Positions 9,619 to 17,836 of a stretch of DNA of 64,000 nucleotides are shown here, in pieces. The position numbers and the translations under genes were made by a program. Each line of letters starts with the position of its first letter. Position 1 is the first letter of the stretch. The notes under the pieces are model-generated. The model ran no database searches. It saw only the letters and a list, made by a program, of their open reading frames with translations, and was not told the DNA's origin. The stretch lies in NCBI GenBank assembly GCA_963750995.1, contig CAVVST010000005.1:992001-1056000 (forward strand). The letters are read 5' to 3'. The stretch is from CAVVST01 sp963750995 (GTDB lineage: Bacteria > Acidobacteriota > Vicinamibacteria > Vicinamibacterales > UBA2999).

Positions 9619-9645
9619 GACGAACCGGACATCGCCAGTGTGACG
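9619..9645 (-). promoter_or_regulatory. ECF41-type promoter for the sigma gene
   Basis: On the minus strand the identical element CGTCACA-N16-CGTC occurs (CGTCACA at 9645-9639, CGTC at 9622-9619), predicting autoregulation of the sigma factor. It faces the plus-strand copy, so the two predicted transcripts overlap at their 5' ends. Confidence 0.68.
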
Positions 9646-9660
9646 ATACGAGGGGAACCG

Positions 9661-10053
9661 ATGAAGATCAAATTGACCAGTCTGCACGTCGACGACCAGG
9701 AGAAGGCCCTGCGCTTCTACACTGAAGTGCTGGGCTTCGTGAAGAAGGCCGACTTCAGCCAGGGGCCGTTTCGCTGGCTCACGGTCGCCTCAGCAGAGGA
9801 CCCGAACGGCACGGAGCTGCAGCTGGCGCTCAACGACAACCCGGCCGCCAAAGCCTACCAGCAGGCGCTCTTCCAGCAGGGTCAGCCCGCGGTCATGTTC
9901 TTCGCCGACGACGTGCAGGCCGATTATGAGCGTCTGAAAGTGCGCGGCGCCGAGTTCACCATGCCGCCAACCGACGTGACCGGCTCCAAGATTGCCAGAC
10001 TGAACGATACCTGCGGCAATCTCGTTCAGATCACGCAGCTGATGCGCTGGTAG
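9661..10053 (+). CDS. VOC-family (glyoxalase-like) protein
   Basis: A 130-residue protein with two beta-alpha-beta-beta-beta modules typical of the vicinal oxygen chelate fold: MKIKLTSLHVDDQEKALRFY at the start and DVQADYERLKVRGAEF in the second half, ending with GNLVQITQL. A GGGGA site precedes the ATG; a longer upstream open frame overlaps the sigma gene and is rejected. Reaction unknown. It is the likely target gene of the divergent ECF41 factor. Confidence 0.85.
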   Translation: MKIKLTSLHVDDQEKALRFYTEVLGFVKKADFSQGPFRWLTVASAEDPNGTELQLALNDNPAAKAYQQALFQQGQPAVMFFADDVQADYERLKVRGAEFTMPPTDVTGSKIARLNDTCGNLVQITQLMRW

Positions 10054-10109
10054 GCGGACATTCAGCAACGCGCAAATCCGATTCGGGCTCGTCTTCAGAG
10101 GAGGTCCCA

Positions 10110-10178
10110 TTGAACTGGAACACAGGCTCGCCGCTCCTCCCGCTCGCCTTGCTCATGTTCACCGCAGTCCCGGAGTGA
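10110..10178 (+). CDS. Possible 22-residue leader ORF
   Basis: A TTG start sits five bases after AGAGGAGG, one of the strongest ribosome sites in the window. It encodes a short hydrophobic peptide (SPLLPLALLMF core) that stops six bases before the DUF1801 ATG. It could be a coupling leader peptide or a degenerate secreted ORF. No homology is recognised. Confidence 0.3.
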   Translation: MNWNTGSPLLPLALLMFTAVPE

Positions 10179-10183
10179 GCACA

Positions 10184-10606
10184 ATGGCCGGCAAGAAGCG
10201 CAAAAAGGTGGCTCTCCTCGCAGGCGGCAACCCTCAGATCGCGAAGGCCGACGGCGACGCCCCGGTGAGAGCCTACATCGCGGCGATGCCGGGCTGGAAA
10301 CGCAACGTCGGACGCCGCCTCGACGCGCTCATCGTGCGCACCGTGCCGGGCGTGCGCAAGGCGGTCAAATGGAACTCCCCCTTCTACGGAGTCGAGGACC
10401 AGGGCTGGTTCCTCAACTTCCATACCTTCACGAACTACGTCAAGGTCGCGTTCTTCCGCGGCACGTCGCTGCGTCCGATCCCGCCTGGCGAGTCCAAGCA
10501 CAAGGAGGTGCGCTACCTCGACATCCGCGAGAACGACCAGCTCGACGAGGCGCAGCTGGCGAGGTGGATCCGGCAGGCGGCCGCACTGCCCGGCTGGGTT
10601 CCGTAG
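10184..10606 (+). CDS. DUF1801 (YdhG-like) protein
   Basis: The chosen ATG (MAGKKRKK) has GGAG eight bases upstream; an earlier in-frame GTG lacks spacing for a ribosome site. ALLAGGNPQIAKADGDAPV leads into the DUF1801 core with VRKAVKWNSPFYG and a FLNFHTFTNYVKVAFF strand pair, then a C-terminal helix. The fold is a small alpha/beta 'iron-chaperone-like' unit whose function is not established. It ends two bases before the convergent neighbour's stop. Confidence 0.85.
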   Translation: MAGKKRKKVALLAGGNPQIAKADGDAPVRAYIAAMPGWKRNVGRRLDALIVRTVPGVRKAVKWNSPFYGVEDQGWFLNFHTFTNYVKVAFFRGTSLRPIPPGESKHKEVRYLDIRENDQLDEAQLARWIRQAAALPGWVP

Positions 10607-10607
10607 C

Positions 10608-11174
10608 TCACGCGCGCCGGGCGCGGATGTCTACTTCGCGCCGCCAGTTGCGGTCGTCCTGAGCGTGTTCACCGGTCCAGTGAAACGAATGCGGCTCGAT
10701 TTCACTGAAGACCCATCGCATCGAACCGCCCCTCGGATCCTGGCCGGTCTGGACGATGTCCCGGCCTCGCGCTCGCCCGATCTGCTGCGTGAAGAAATTG
10801 GTCGCGGGATCGTTCCACAGGATTCGCCAGGCGTCGAGCTCGGGGTCGTAGATCCGCAGCGTCGTGCCGTACCAATTGCCCGCGCCGGGCAGCGGCTCGA
10901 TTCCGGGCCGGCGGTCTCCCAGGCGTGGAATCATCCAGACGTCCTGAATGGCTCGACCCTGCAGCACCCAGCCTGCGTGAATCTCGCCCTGGCCCCGGTG
11001 CGACGTGCCATCTTCGAGGATCGTCGTAACGTCCATGTCCCATCGGCCCACAATCCAGGAATAGAGCGCGAGCTCGGTGGCACGGGTCGTATCCGGACCA
11101 TCGGCGTGCAGCACCTGAGCAAACGACGAATGGACTAGCTCCGGGGTGGGGTGTGTCGACTGTAAAACGGCCAT
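10608..11174 (-). CDS. Lipocalin-like cytosolic protein, function unknown
   Basis: A 188-residue protein in which WIVGRWDMDVTTILEDG, GEIHAGWVLQGRAIQDVW, YGTTLRIYDPELDAWR and HSFHWTGE form alternating beta strands, resembling DUF1579/lipocalin-like small-molecule-binding barrels. The chosen ATG has AAGGA at good spacing; a longer open frame upstream (to 11765) is antisense to the SRPBCC gene and is a shadow. No signal peptide, no operon partner. Confidence 0.72.
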   Translation of the reverse strand: MAVLQSTHPTPELVHSSFAQVLHADGPDTTRATELALYSWIVGRWDMDVTTILEDGTSHRGQGEIHAGWVLQGRAIQDVWMIPRLGDRRPGIEPLPGAGNWYGTTLRIYDPELDAWRILWNDPATNFFTQQIGRARGRDIVQTGQDPRGGSMRWVFSEIEPHSFHWTGEHAQDDRNWRREVDIRARRA

Positions 11175-11415
11175 AGTGAATCCTTGAATTCGGAGGGATA
11201 CAGCTCTCAGGACCTCCCGTGCACGTTGCACACCAACGTCTGAACCTCTGGCAGGGTGCGCAAGAGTGTGGCTATGGCCACACGCCAGATTGGGATGATT
11301 CCTGCATCCGTATCCCGATTCATCCATGGACGCTTCCGACTGATTGACGACAGAACTGAACAGGATTACACCCGAACAAGGATGAGGCAATGCTCGTCGT
11401 TTCGAAGGAGTCCCC

Positions 11416-11922
11416 ATGAGCAGTTCCCAGACAGAGAGCCTCCACCTGACACGAGTGCCGATCACACAAACCGGCATGCTCATTCGAAAGCCGGTTGCCG
11501 AGGTGTTCGAAGCGATTGTGAACCCCGAGATCACCACCAGGTTCTGGTTTACCAGAAGTAGCGGACGGCTCGCGGTCGGTCGGCCAATTCGCTGGGATTG
11601 GCAGATGTACAACGTCTCGATCGAGGTCACCGCCAAAGCGATCGACAACAACCGGCGGATTGTCATCGAGTGGCCGGGATACGGCGGCCCCACGACGGTT
11701 GAATGGACGTTCGCGCAACTGAACGACGGTAATACGTTCGTGAAGGTCACCGAATCCGGCTTCACCGGCAGCGGCGATCAGCTCGTGAAGTACGTCGCCG
11801 ATTCGACACAGGGATTCACTATGGTGCTGGCTGGCCTGAAAGCGCTCCTCGAGCATGGTGTGAAGCTCAACCTCGTGGGAGACCGGTATCCCAACGGGAT
11901 CGACGAACGAGGTACGTCATGA
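11416..11922 (+). CDS. SRPBCC (AHSA1-type) protein
   Basis: A 168-residue START/Bet v1-like protein: ITQTGMLIRKPVAEVFEAI opens the fold, NPEITTRFWFT and GRPIRWDW follow, and the long C-terminal helix begins near STQGFTMVLAGLKALLEHG. AAGGAG precedes the ATG. Members bind hydrophobic ligands or co-chaperone partners, but nothing specific can be said here. The stop overlaps the next start as ATGA, so it is co-translated with the DUF1772 membrane protein. Confidence 0.85.
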   Translation: MSSSQTESLHLTRVPITQTGMLIRKPVAEVFEAIVNPEITTRFWFTRSSGRLAVGRPIRWDWQMYNVSIEVTAKAIDNNRRIVIEWPGYGGPTTVEWTFAQLNDGNTFVKVTESGFTGSGDQLVKYVADSTQGFTMVLAGLKALLEHGVKLNLVGDRYPNGIDERGTS

Positions 11923-12452
11923 TCAAGGCCGTCCAGTTCGTGACGCTGCTGCTGTTCTCTCTCGTGACCGGAGTGTTCTGGGGTACGTGGTTCAGTCTCA
12001 GTCGATCAATGGCGGAGATCACGCCTGGGACATTCCTCGAGGTTGGCCGCTTGATGATTGCGAATCTTGGCGGTCCGATGAGCGGGCTGATGCCGTCGGC
12101 GCTGCTGTCCGCCCTCGTGCTCTGCGTGTTGCTCTTTCGCGGTCGACAACCCCGGGCCAGTCTTTTCGCGAGTGCTGCGCTGGTCCTCATGGCCATGGCA
12201 CTGGTCGTCACGCTGGTCGTGAATGTGCCGATTGATCGTCAGATTCAATCGTGGACGACGGACACGTTGCCGCCTGACTGGAAGGCCATACGCGATCGGT
12301 GGGAGTTCTATCACGGCCTCCGGACCCTGGTGTCACTCGCCGCCCTGGCATCTCTGTTTGCCAGCACTCTATCGACCGCGCGTCACATAGCACCCGATCG
12401 CCAGGCGCAGCGACATGAGCACCCCGGGAGGCCACGGTCCACAGCTGCGTGA
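11919..12452 (+). CDS. DUF1772-like four-helix membrane protein
   Basis: A 177-residue integral membrane protein with four hydrophobic segments (about residues 5-25, 55-75, 82-102, 135-155) and the extracytoplasmic loop NVPIDRQIQSW, which is conserved in DUF1772/anthrone-oxygenase-like proteins. It overlaps the SRPBCC gene by four bases. Function unknown; the pairing suggests a ligand-handling unit, which is an inference. Confidence 0.8.
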   Translation: MIKAVQFVTLLLFSLVTGVFWGTWFSLSRSMAEITPGTFLEVGRLMIANLGGPMSGLMPSALLSALVLCVLLFRGRQPRASLFASAALVLMAMALVVTLVVNVPIDRQIQSWTTDTLPPDWKAIRDRWEFYHGLRTLVSLAALASLFASTLSTARHIAPDRQAQRHEHPGRPRSTAA

Positions 12453-12503
12453 GCGTCAGGTCACGGTGGAGTGACCGGCCTACAATTGGTCAAATCGGAG
12501 CTT

Positions 12504-12920
12504 GTGTTGAACTCGCTCGATCAGTTCCTCGCCGCCGCTCGGTCACGACTCACGCGCGTGTCGCCCAGCGCCGCACTCGAAGCCATCCGCCAGGGTGCAC
12601 GACTCGTCGACATTCGACCCGAGTTCCAGCGACGCCGCGACGGCGAGATCCCCGGCGCCATTGTCATCGAGCGCAATCACCTCGAGTGGCGCCTCCTCCC
12701 CGGCAGCGAAGCCTGCATTCCGGAAGCCGTCGACAACGAAGTAGCCTGGATCATCCTCTGCGATGAAGGCTTCGCGTCTTCGTTGGCGGCTGCGACCCTC
12801 CAACAACTCGGGCTCCAGCGCACCACCGATGTCATCGGCGGCTTTCGCGCGTGGCGCGCGGCGGGATTGCCTGTTGGACCACCAGACGCGTGCACTCCGC
12901 CACGCCTCGCTGGCAACTAG
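12504..12920 (+). CDS. Rhodanese-domain protein
   Basis: One rhodanese domain: VSPSAALEAIRQGARLVDIRPE, then GEIPGAIVIERNHLEWRL, a catalytic-type loop with Cys in ILCDEGFASSLAA, and VIGGFRAWRAAGLPV at the end. The loop Cys suggests a working sulfurtransferase. GGAG at 12497-12500 fits the GTG or the adjacent TTG (12507); an earlier GTG at 12471 lacks a spaced ribosome site. It is cytosolic with no evident partner. Confidence 0.82.
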   Translation: MLNSLDQFLAAARSRLTRVSPSAALEAIRQGARLVDIRPEFQRRRDGEIPGAIVIERNHLEWRLLPGSEACIPEAVDNEVAWIILCDEGFASSLAAATLQQLGLQRTTDVIGGFRAWRAAGLPVGPPDACTPPRLAGN

Positions 12921-13044
12921 CAGGTGCGGGCGGTCTAACCCGTTTTGGTGCTGACAGGCGACGCGGCTGGCGCCGCGAACGTCGCCGGCAGAGTACAACT
13001 TCGGCGCCAGCCCCCACATATCCGCACGAACGGCGCGTTCCGCA

Positions 13045-13060
13045 TGGCACAACCGTTGCC
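13045..13060 (+). promoter_or_regulatory. Candidate sigma54 (-24/-12) promoter
   Basis: TGGCACAACCGTTGCC has GG and GC separated by exactly ten bases, the defining sigma54 spacing, with TGGCAC and TTGC cores. It lies 45 bases before the crystallin-like gene start. An activator site was not identified. Confidence 0.55.
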
Positions 13061-13104
13061 AACCCAGCTGTAGCCACGTAATCCAACTCACATCGAGGGA
13101 GATC

Positions 13105-13719
13105 ATGAAGCGCTACACAACGATTGGCATCCTGATTGGCGCCGCGCTCCTGGCGCACGCATCGACCGCCTCCGCGCAACGTTGGGGCCGCGAGGCCACG
13201 CCGCGGTCAGGCGTCTGCTTCTACGAAGACATCAACTTCAACGGCCGGTATTTCTGCTCCCCGGTTGGCTCCGTCACGGAAGGCGTGCCGTCCGGAATGA
13301 ATGACCGGATTTCGTCGGCCCGTGTGTTCGGCAACGCCGTCGCGACGGTCTATCGCGATCCGAATCTCCGCGGGCAAGCCAAGGTCATCGACTATGACGT
13401 CCGCGACATGCGAGGAATGGGCTTCAACGATCGCGTGTCGTCGTATGTCGTCGACGCCGGCTTCGATCGCGCCAGAAACCGCGGCCAGGCGAACGCCGGC
13501 CGATGGAGCTACCGCGATGCCGAGGCAATCGTGCGTCGCAGCTACCAGTCGGTGCTCGGGCGAAACCCAGACCCCGACGGTCTCCGCAACTGGACCCAAC
13601 AGGTCATGAGCTACAACTGGAGTCAGCGCGAACTGGAGTCCGCGCTCCGGCAATCCGACGAATACCGCGCGTCGCGCAACACCAACCGCGCAGTATCGCG
13701 GGGCAACCGGTGGCGATAA
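13105..13719 (+). CDS. Secreted beta/gamma-crystallin-like protein with DUF4214-like tail
   Basis: A signal peptide ends near ASAQ. Residues about 35-120 hold two Greek-key-like repeats (GVCFYEDINFNGRYFC and the later TVYRDPNLRGQAKV... RMSSYVV-like strand), as in peptidase-inhibitor I36 or beta/gamma-crystallin domains. The C-terminal part DAEAIVRRSYQSVLGR NPDPDGLRNW matches the DUF4214 pattern seen in surface proteins. GGGAG precedes the ATG. Likely an extracytoplasmic binding or protective protein; the sigma54-type promoter suggests stress or surface-linked control. Confidence 0.7.
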   Translation: MKRYTTIGILIGAALLAHASTASAQRWGREATPRSGVCFYEDINFNGRYFCSPVGSVTEGVPSGMNDRISSARVFGNAVATVYRDPNLRGQAKVIDYDVRDMRGMGFNDRVSSYVVDAGFDRARNRGQANAGRWSYRDAEAIVRRSYQSVLGRNPDPDGLRNWTQQVMSYNWSQRELESALRQSDEYRASRNTNRAVSRGNRWR

Positions 13720-13956
13720 ACGCACATTCATCCGGCGGTCCTCCATGTTCTTCATAGCCACAGCAGACGCCCGGGGTTATCCGGATTGCTCGTACAAAGG
13801 CGGATTGCCGGGCCCTTCCCGCACGCGACCGTATAGAGGACGTCTAGGCTTGCCGCGACATGGCCGTGAACGGTCCGTATCGCGTCCGCGTGACCCTACC
13901 CGCTATACTCTCAGCCGCTAGGCCTTGATCTCGACATAACGAATCCGGAGGACGCC

Positions 13957-15018
13957 ATGAATCGGCATCATAGACTCGCCAGCGCGATAGTCGCGGGCAT
14001 GCTGGCGGCCGTGCCTTTCTCGGCCACCGCGCATCATTCGATGTCCGAATTCAATCGCGACGTCGTCACGGAAGTGGAAGGCGTGGTGTCGAGGGTCTCG
14101 TGGAAGAACCCGCACATCCTGTTGGAAGTGACGAGCACCGACCGGAACGGCGTGAAATCCGTGTGGCATCTCGAGGGGGGCGCGGTCAGCGCGCAACGCC
14201 GCCGAGGGCTGACGGGCGATCGGCTCGCCGTTGGCGACAAAGTTCGCGTGGCCGGCTGGCCGTCGACTCGCAGAGACCGATACCTCCAGGTCAATCATGT
14301 GCTCTTGCCGGATGGCGTCGAGCTGCTGGTGGGAGGCGTCCGGGAACCGCGATGGTCTGGGAAGAGCGCTGGCGGTGCCGTGGTTGCCGGGACCAGCAAG
14401 CCCGCCGCTGCCTTGGGAGACTCCATATTCCGAGTATGGAGCCAGGGTACTGGCGCGTGGTTCTTCGCGGGGCGCTCGAACTACCAGCTGACCAGATCGG
14501 CTGCGGCGGCCGCCGCCAAATGGGACGACATCACGGACAACCCGTTGACCAGATGCGTGGCCCCGGGCATGCCGTCGCTCATGGGCAACCCCTATCCGAT
14601 GGAGTTCGTGCAGGTCGGCCGCGACATCGAGCTGCGATTCGAGGAGTTCGATGCGCTGCGGAAGATTCACATGGGCGAGGGTGTTGCTCGTCCGGCGGCC
14701 GTGCCACTATCGCCCCTTGGCTACTCGGTCGGACGTTGGGACGGCAAGACACTCGTCGTCGATACCTCCAGGATCAACTGGCCGTATTTCGACCGCTCGG
14801 GGGCACCGCAGACCCAGAACGTCATGATCAACGAACGTTTTACCGTTGTCCCGGATGGCAGCCGGCTCAACTACGTGATGACGGTGAATGAACCCGCATC
14901 GCTCGTCAAGCCGTTCGTCTGGAACGCGTATTTCGTCTGGAATCCTGGCGAAGCGATCAATCGCTACGAGTGCACGCTCGAGGAGTGGGCTTCAATCAAG
15001 AACACGCTCCGCAAGTAA
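13957..15018 (+). CDS. Secreted DUF6152-family protein
   Basis: A 353-residue exported protein (signal ends near SATA) with the hallmark HHSMSEFNRD followed by VEGVVSRVSWKNPHILLEV, a small OB-like domain found in many acidobacterial and proteobacterial exported proteins. The C-terminal half (RCVAPGMPSLMG, GYSVGRWDGKTLVVDT) is the usual companion region. Function is unknown. CGGAGG is eight bases before the ATG, and a TATACT box at 13904-13909 could be its -10 element. Confidence 0.8.
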   Translation: MNRHHRLASAIVAGMLAAVPFSATAHHSMSEFNRDVVTEVEGVVSRVSWKNPHILLEVTSTDRNGVKSVWHLEGGAVSAQRRRGLTGDRLAVGDKVRVAGWPSTRRDRYLQVNHVLLPDGVELLVGGVREPRWSGKSAGGAVVAGTSKPAAALGDSIFRVWSQGTGAWFFAGRSNYQLTRSAAAAAAKWDDITDNPLTRCVAPGMPSLMGNPYPMEFVQVGRDIELRFEEFDALRKIHMGEGVARPAAVPLSPLGYSVGRWDGKTLVVDTSRINWPYFDRSGAPQTQNVMINERFTVVPDGSRLNYVMTVNEPASLVKPFVWNAYFVWNPGEAINRYECTLEEWASIKNTLRK

Positions 15019-15027
15019 CCGTTCTGA

Positions 15028-16224
15028 CTACTCCTCGCCGAGCATCAGACGCCGCGCACGTTCGTCGCAAGGACCGAACGGACCCTGTCCGGGGGGATCC
15101 GGGAAACCCGTGGGGTCCTGCTGCATTCGAGGAAATACCTTCGCACGGCGGGCGTCGCCTTCCGGGCCGCCGGTCCAGATGAGGATTGTCATCCACGAGA
15201 GAATGTCGTGGAGTTTGCCGAAGTAATCGTCGTGCATCGCCGCATATCGCTGGAGGGCGGCGTCCCAGTCTTCAGTCGCGGCCAACTGGGTCGCGAGGGT
15301 TTCGGCGTCCACCAGTGTCTTGGAGAGGCCGCAGCCCCAGCTGGGATCGGTGGCGCCCGCGGCATCGCCGATCAGCGCAAGGCCCGGCTTGCTGGGTGAC
15401 GGCACCCAGTGATCGGCACCCTCGAATTCGGCCAGCGGGCCGACCACCCTCACCCCGTCGAACCAGTCCGCCGGGACGTTGGTTGCGCGGCATCCATCGA
15501 GGAACTCCCCGACTTTGGCGCTGCCACTGAGCTTGCGGTCGCCCAACGCTCCCACATAGACGAAGTAGACCCGCGCCCGCCCGTTGCCGAGCGGCGCAAT
15601 GAACGTCCCGAACCCTGGCCCAAGACACAAGTGGACGCCATCATCGGGTACCTTCGTGCCCTCCACGAGGGTTCCCGCGATTCGGAGGTGGTCCGGGTCG
15701 CGCCGGACGGTGAAGCCGCCTATTTCCCGCATCCCGGAGAAGCGGCCGTCCGCACCGACGACAAGCCGGGCCGTGATGGACCGAGTCGTCCCGTTTTCGC
15801 CAAACGTGACCCTCCAGCCTCCCTCCTGCTGGACGATCGACTGAGCGTGGGCTCCGCGCACGACCTCCACGCCCGCGTTCGCGGCCCGAACCAGAAGCGT
15901 CTCCTGCAGATCCGGGTGGTACATGTTGAGCGAGGCTTCCCGTGTTGGTGTCGTCATCGGAAACGGCCTGTGCTCGGTTTGCGTGCCCATGAAATAGACA
16001 TTGAAGAAGGGCACTTGATGACCGCCCGCAGCCAGCAGATCGTCGACCACGCCAAGCCGCCGCGCCGCCGCGACTCCCCAGGGCAGCATGTTCTCTCCCC
16101 GCACGCGGTCTTTGAACTCTTTCTCACGCTCGAGCACCAGCACGCTGCGGCCGCTGCGGGCAACCGCGGACGCCAGCGTCGACCCGCCAAGACCGCCACC
16201 TATCGTGATCACGTCCACATCCAT
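15028..16224 (-). CDS. FAD-dependent monooxygenase / halogenase-like oxidoreductase
   Basis: About 398 residues from the chosen ATG: MDVDVITIGGGLGGSTLASA is the dinucleotide-binding GxGxxG, ADGRFSG is the conserved DG motif and ALIGDAAGATDPSWGCG is the GD motif of group A flavoprotein monooxygenases. An upstream in-frame TTG adds eleven residues and is less plausible. It hydroxylates or oxidises an unknown aromatic-type substrate. It is convergent with the DUF6152 gene, ten bases away. Confidence 0.85.
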   Translation of the reverse strand: MDVDVITIGGGLGGSTLASAVARSGRSVLVLEREKEFKDRVRGENMLPWGVAAARRLGVVDDLLAAGGHQVPFFNVYFMGTQTEHRPFPMTTPTREASLNMYHPDLQETLLVRAANAGVEVVRGAHAQSIVQQEGGWRVTFGENGTTRSITARLVVGADGRFSGMREIGGFTVRRDPDHLRIAGTLVEGTKVPDDGVHLCLGPGFGTFIAPLGNGRARVYFVYVGALGDRKLSGSAKVGEFLDGCRATNVPADWFDGVRVVGPLAEFEGADHWVPSPSKPGLALIGDAAGATDPSWGCGLSKTLVDAETLATQLAATEDWDAALQRYAAMHDDYFGKLHDILSWMTILIWTGGPEGDARRAKVFPRMQQDPTGFPDPPGQGPFGPCDERARRLMLGEE

Positions 16225-16320
16225 GGTGCGGTCGAATCTACTCCAAAACCGCGGCAAACCCCAGCCAGGTTTGCCGGACCAGCAGGCGAGGTGCGTCAGG
16301 TGGGGGAGCGTGTAGTCGCG

Positions 16321-16430
16321 CTACTGCTTCTCGTACAACACGACGTGGTGAACGAGTTGCCCTTGCGCTCTAATGCCAGTTGTGGTCAACGTGTAGGCCC
16401 TGGCGTCGGCGGCCAGCGCGTATTCCCGTG
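16321..16430 (-). pseudogene. C-terminal remnant of a small secreted protein
   Basis: The minus frame ending at 16321 reads TTTGIRAQGQLVHHVVLYEKQ-stop, closely matching the C-terminus of the secreted protein at 29.3-29.8 kb (TTTGTNAAGKPVNNVVVYDRQ). Sequence upstream retains only about 20 more plausible residues, with no start codon or signal peptide. It looks like a decayed paralogue at the edge of the accessory region. Confidence 0.42.
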
Positions 16431-16470
16431 ACCAGGACAAAGAATATTCATTGCCACGAGATCGACGGTT

Positions 16471-16890
16471 ATGAGACAAGGTGCAGTTGTGATCCTCGTG
16501 GACGAGAGCGGTCGCGTAGCCTTGCAGCTCCGAGACAAATGGGTCCCCTTTCCTAACCGCTGGGGCCTGTTTGGTGGTTGGCTTGAATCAGACGAGGCAC
16601 CGAGCAGCGGAGCGCTTCGCGAGATCTGGGAAGAGTTGCACATCAGACTGCTGCCGTCACAACTTGAGTACGTCGGCCCGTTTACAGCCCGAATCCCGCC
16701 GCGCTATTGGGAACTTCTCGGATCCGCAATATTGATTCATGTGTTTCGCGCGCGGATTAGCGCGTCCGTGCTGCCGGCATACCCGTTCGAAGGAGCTGAA
16801 TCGACGTGGCGCAATGCCCACGAGACGAGTGAGGAGTTGATGGTTCCTTACCACCGGGAAATCCTTCGTCTCTTTGCGGATTGGACCTAA
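16471..16890 (+). CDS. Nudix hydrolase
   Basis: A 139-residue Nudix protein. The box GWLESDE-x7-REIWEELHI matches GX5EX7REUXEEXGU with His in place of the last Gly; the Glu residues that bind Mg are present. It should hydrolyse a nucleoside diphosphate linked to another moiety; the substrate is unknown. It ends two bases before the next gene starts, so the two are probably one transcript. Confidence 0.85.
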   Translation: MRQGAVVILVDESGRVALQLRDKWVPFPNRWGLFGGWLESDEAPSSGALREIWEELHIRLLPSQLEYVGPFTARIPPRYWELLGSAILIHVFRARISASVLPAYPFEGAESTWRNAHETSEELMVPYHREILRLFADWT

Positions 16891-16892
16891 GC

Positions 16893-17612
16893 ATGACTGA
16901 AGTCGTTCTCAATCTCGTGGCCGCTGGTATCGGTTTTGTTATTGCTCAAGTCGTGAATTGGTCCCGTGCGACACTTCGGCGTAGGGATCGGCGATGGTTT
17001 TGGGAATATCACCACCACAACAAGATCACGATCTTGGTTGGGTCACTCAAGGAAAAAGACTTCGGCGGCGAAATTGAGCCAACGATGAACATCGTGGATG
17101 GAATCACCCTTGGCGAAGTTCGGACGTTTCTTGCTGAACATTTCAGCGAAGTATTGGTTGTCACCGATGAGGCGGTGATCGATTGGGGATCGCCGGTGGT
17201 GAGCCTGGGTGGTCCTTTAGCCAACGCCATGACTGCGCGACTTGGTGCCGCGAGCAAATTCCCTTTTTGGTTCAAGGGATTGCCTTATAGCCTTCAATCG
17301 ATCCGCGAAATCGAAGGTAACGGAGTGTCTTTCAAGTCATTATTCGACGACACCGGTCCTCTGAAACAAGACGTCGGATTTATCGCGAAGATCTCCTCTG
17401 ACAAATCGAGGGGAGTTCCCATCTTTGTTCTGGCGAGCAACTATGGCGCCGGCAATCATGGTGTCTCACGGCTCATCACATCAGACAAAGGTCTCAGGAT
17501 GTTACGAGAGCGCGTAGGCAAACAGACCCGTTTTCAGGCGGTTGTTCAGAGCACTATCAGCGGCAACGTGTCTGTTTCCTCGAACGTGGTAGCGATGCTA
17601 GAGGCAACATAG
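16893..17612 (+). CDS. Membrane-anchored protein of unknown function (Nudix partner)
   Basis: From the ATG (MTEVVLNLVAAGIGFVIAQV) there is one N-terminal membrane anchor, then a cytosolic domain of about 210 residues with a Gly-rich loop (VSLGGPLANAMTAR), a hydrophobic strand PIFVLASNYGAGNHGVSR and a final beta segment. The layout resembles Rossmann-like sensor domains, but I do not recognise the family. The adjacent Nudix enzyme suggests a nucleotide-linked role, which is inference. Confidence 0.6.
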   Translation: MTEVVLNLVAAGIGFVIAQVVNWSRATLRRRDRRWFWEYHHHNKITILVGSLKEKDFGGEIEPTMNIVDGITLGEVRTFLAEHFSEVLVVTDEAVIDWGSPVVSLGGPLANAMTARLGAASKFPFWFKGLPYSLQSIREIEGNGVSFKSLFDDTGPLKQDVGFIAKISSDKSRGVPIFVLASNYGAGNHGVSRLITSDKGLRMLRERVGKQTRFQAVVQSTISGNVSVSSNVVAMLEAT

Positions 17613-17836
17613 CCACGTCGTGGTTCCGGCACACACACCGCGGCGTACGAGTGCTCAGTCAGATCAGGACTCGGCCATCGAGCCACATCACCCGTGCACC
17701 GCGGCTGCGCTAGAGAGGCTTGACGACCATCCTGGCGACCTTATCTTCGTCGCCAGCAAGAGGCGGGTTGGTAGTGCTCGTGAATGAGTTGCGCGTGGTC
17801 CACGCCCCGGTCGCCGTGCCGGTTCATACCGCCGCA

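Noticed and set aside
11175..11765. N-terminal extension of the lipocalin-like gene
   Set aside because: The extra 197 residues are antisense to the SRPBCC gene and have no protein-like pattern; a good ribosome site marks the shorter start.
12471..12503. Upstream GTG start for the rhodanese gene
   Set aside because: No spaced ribosome site; GGAG fits the GTG/TTG at 12504-12507.
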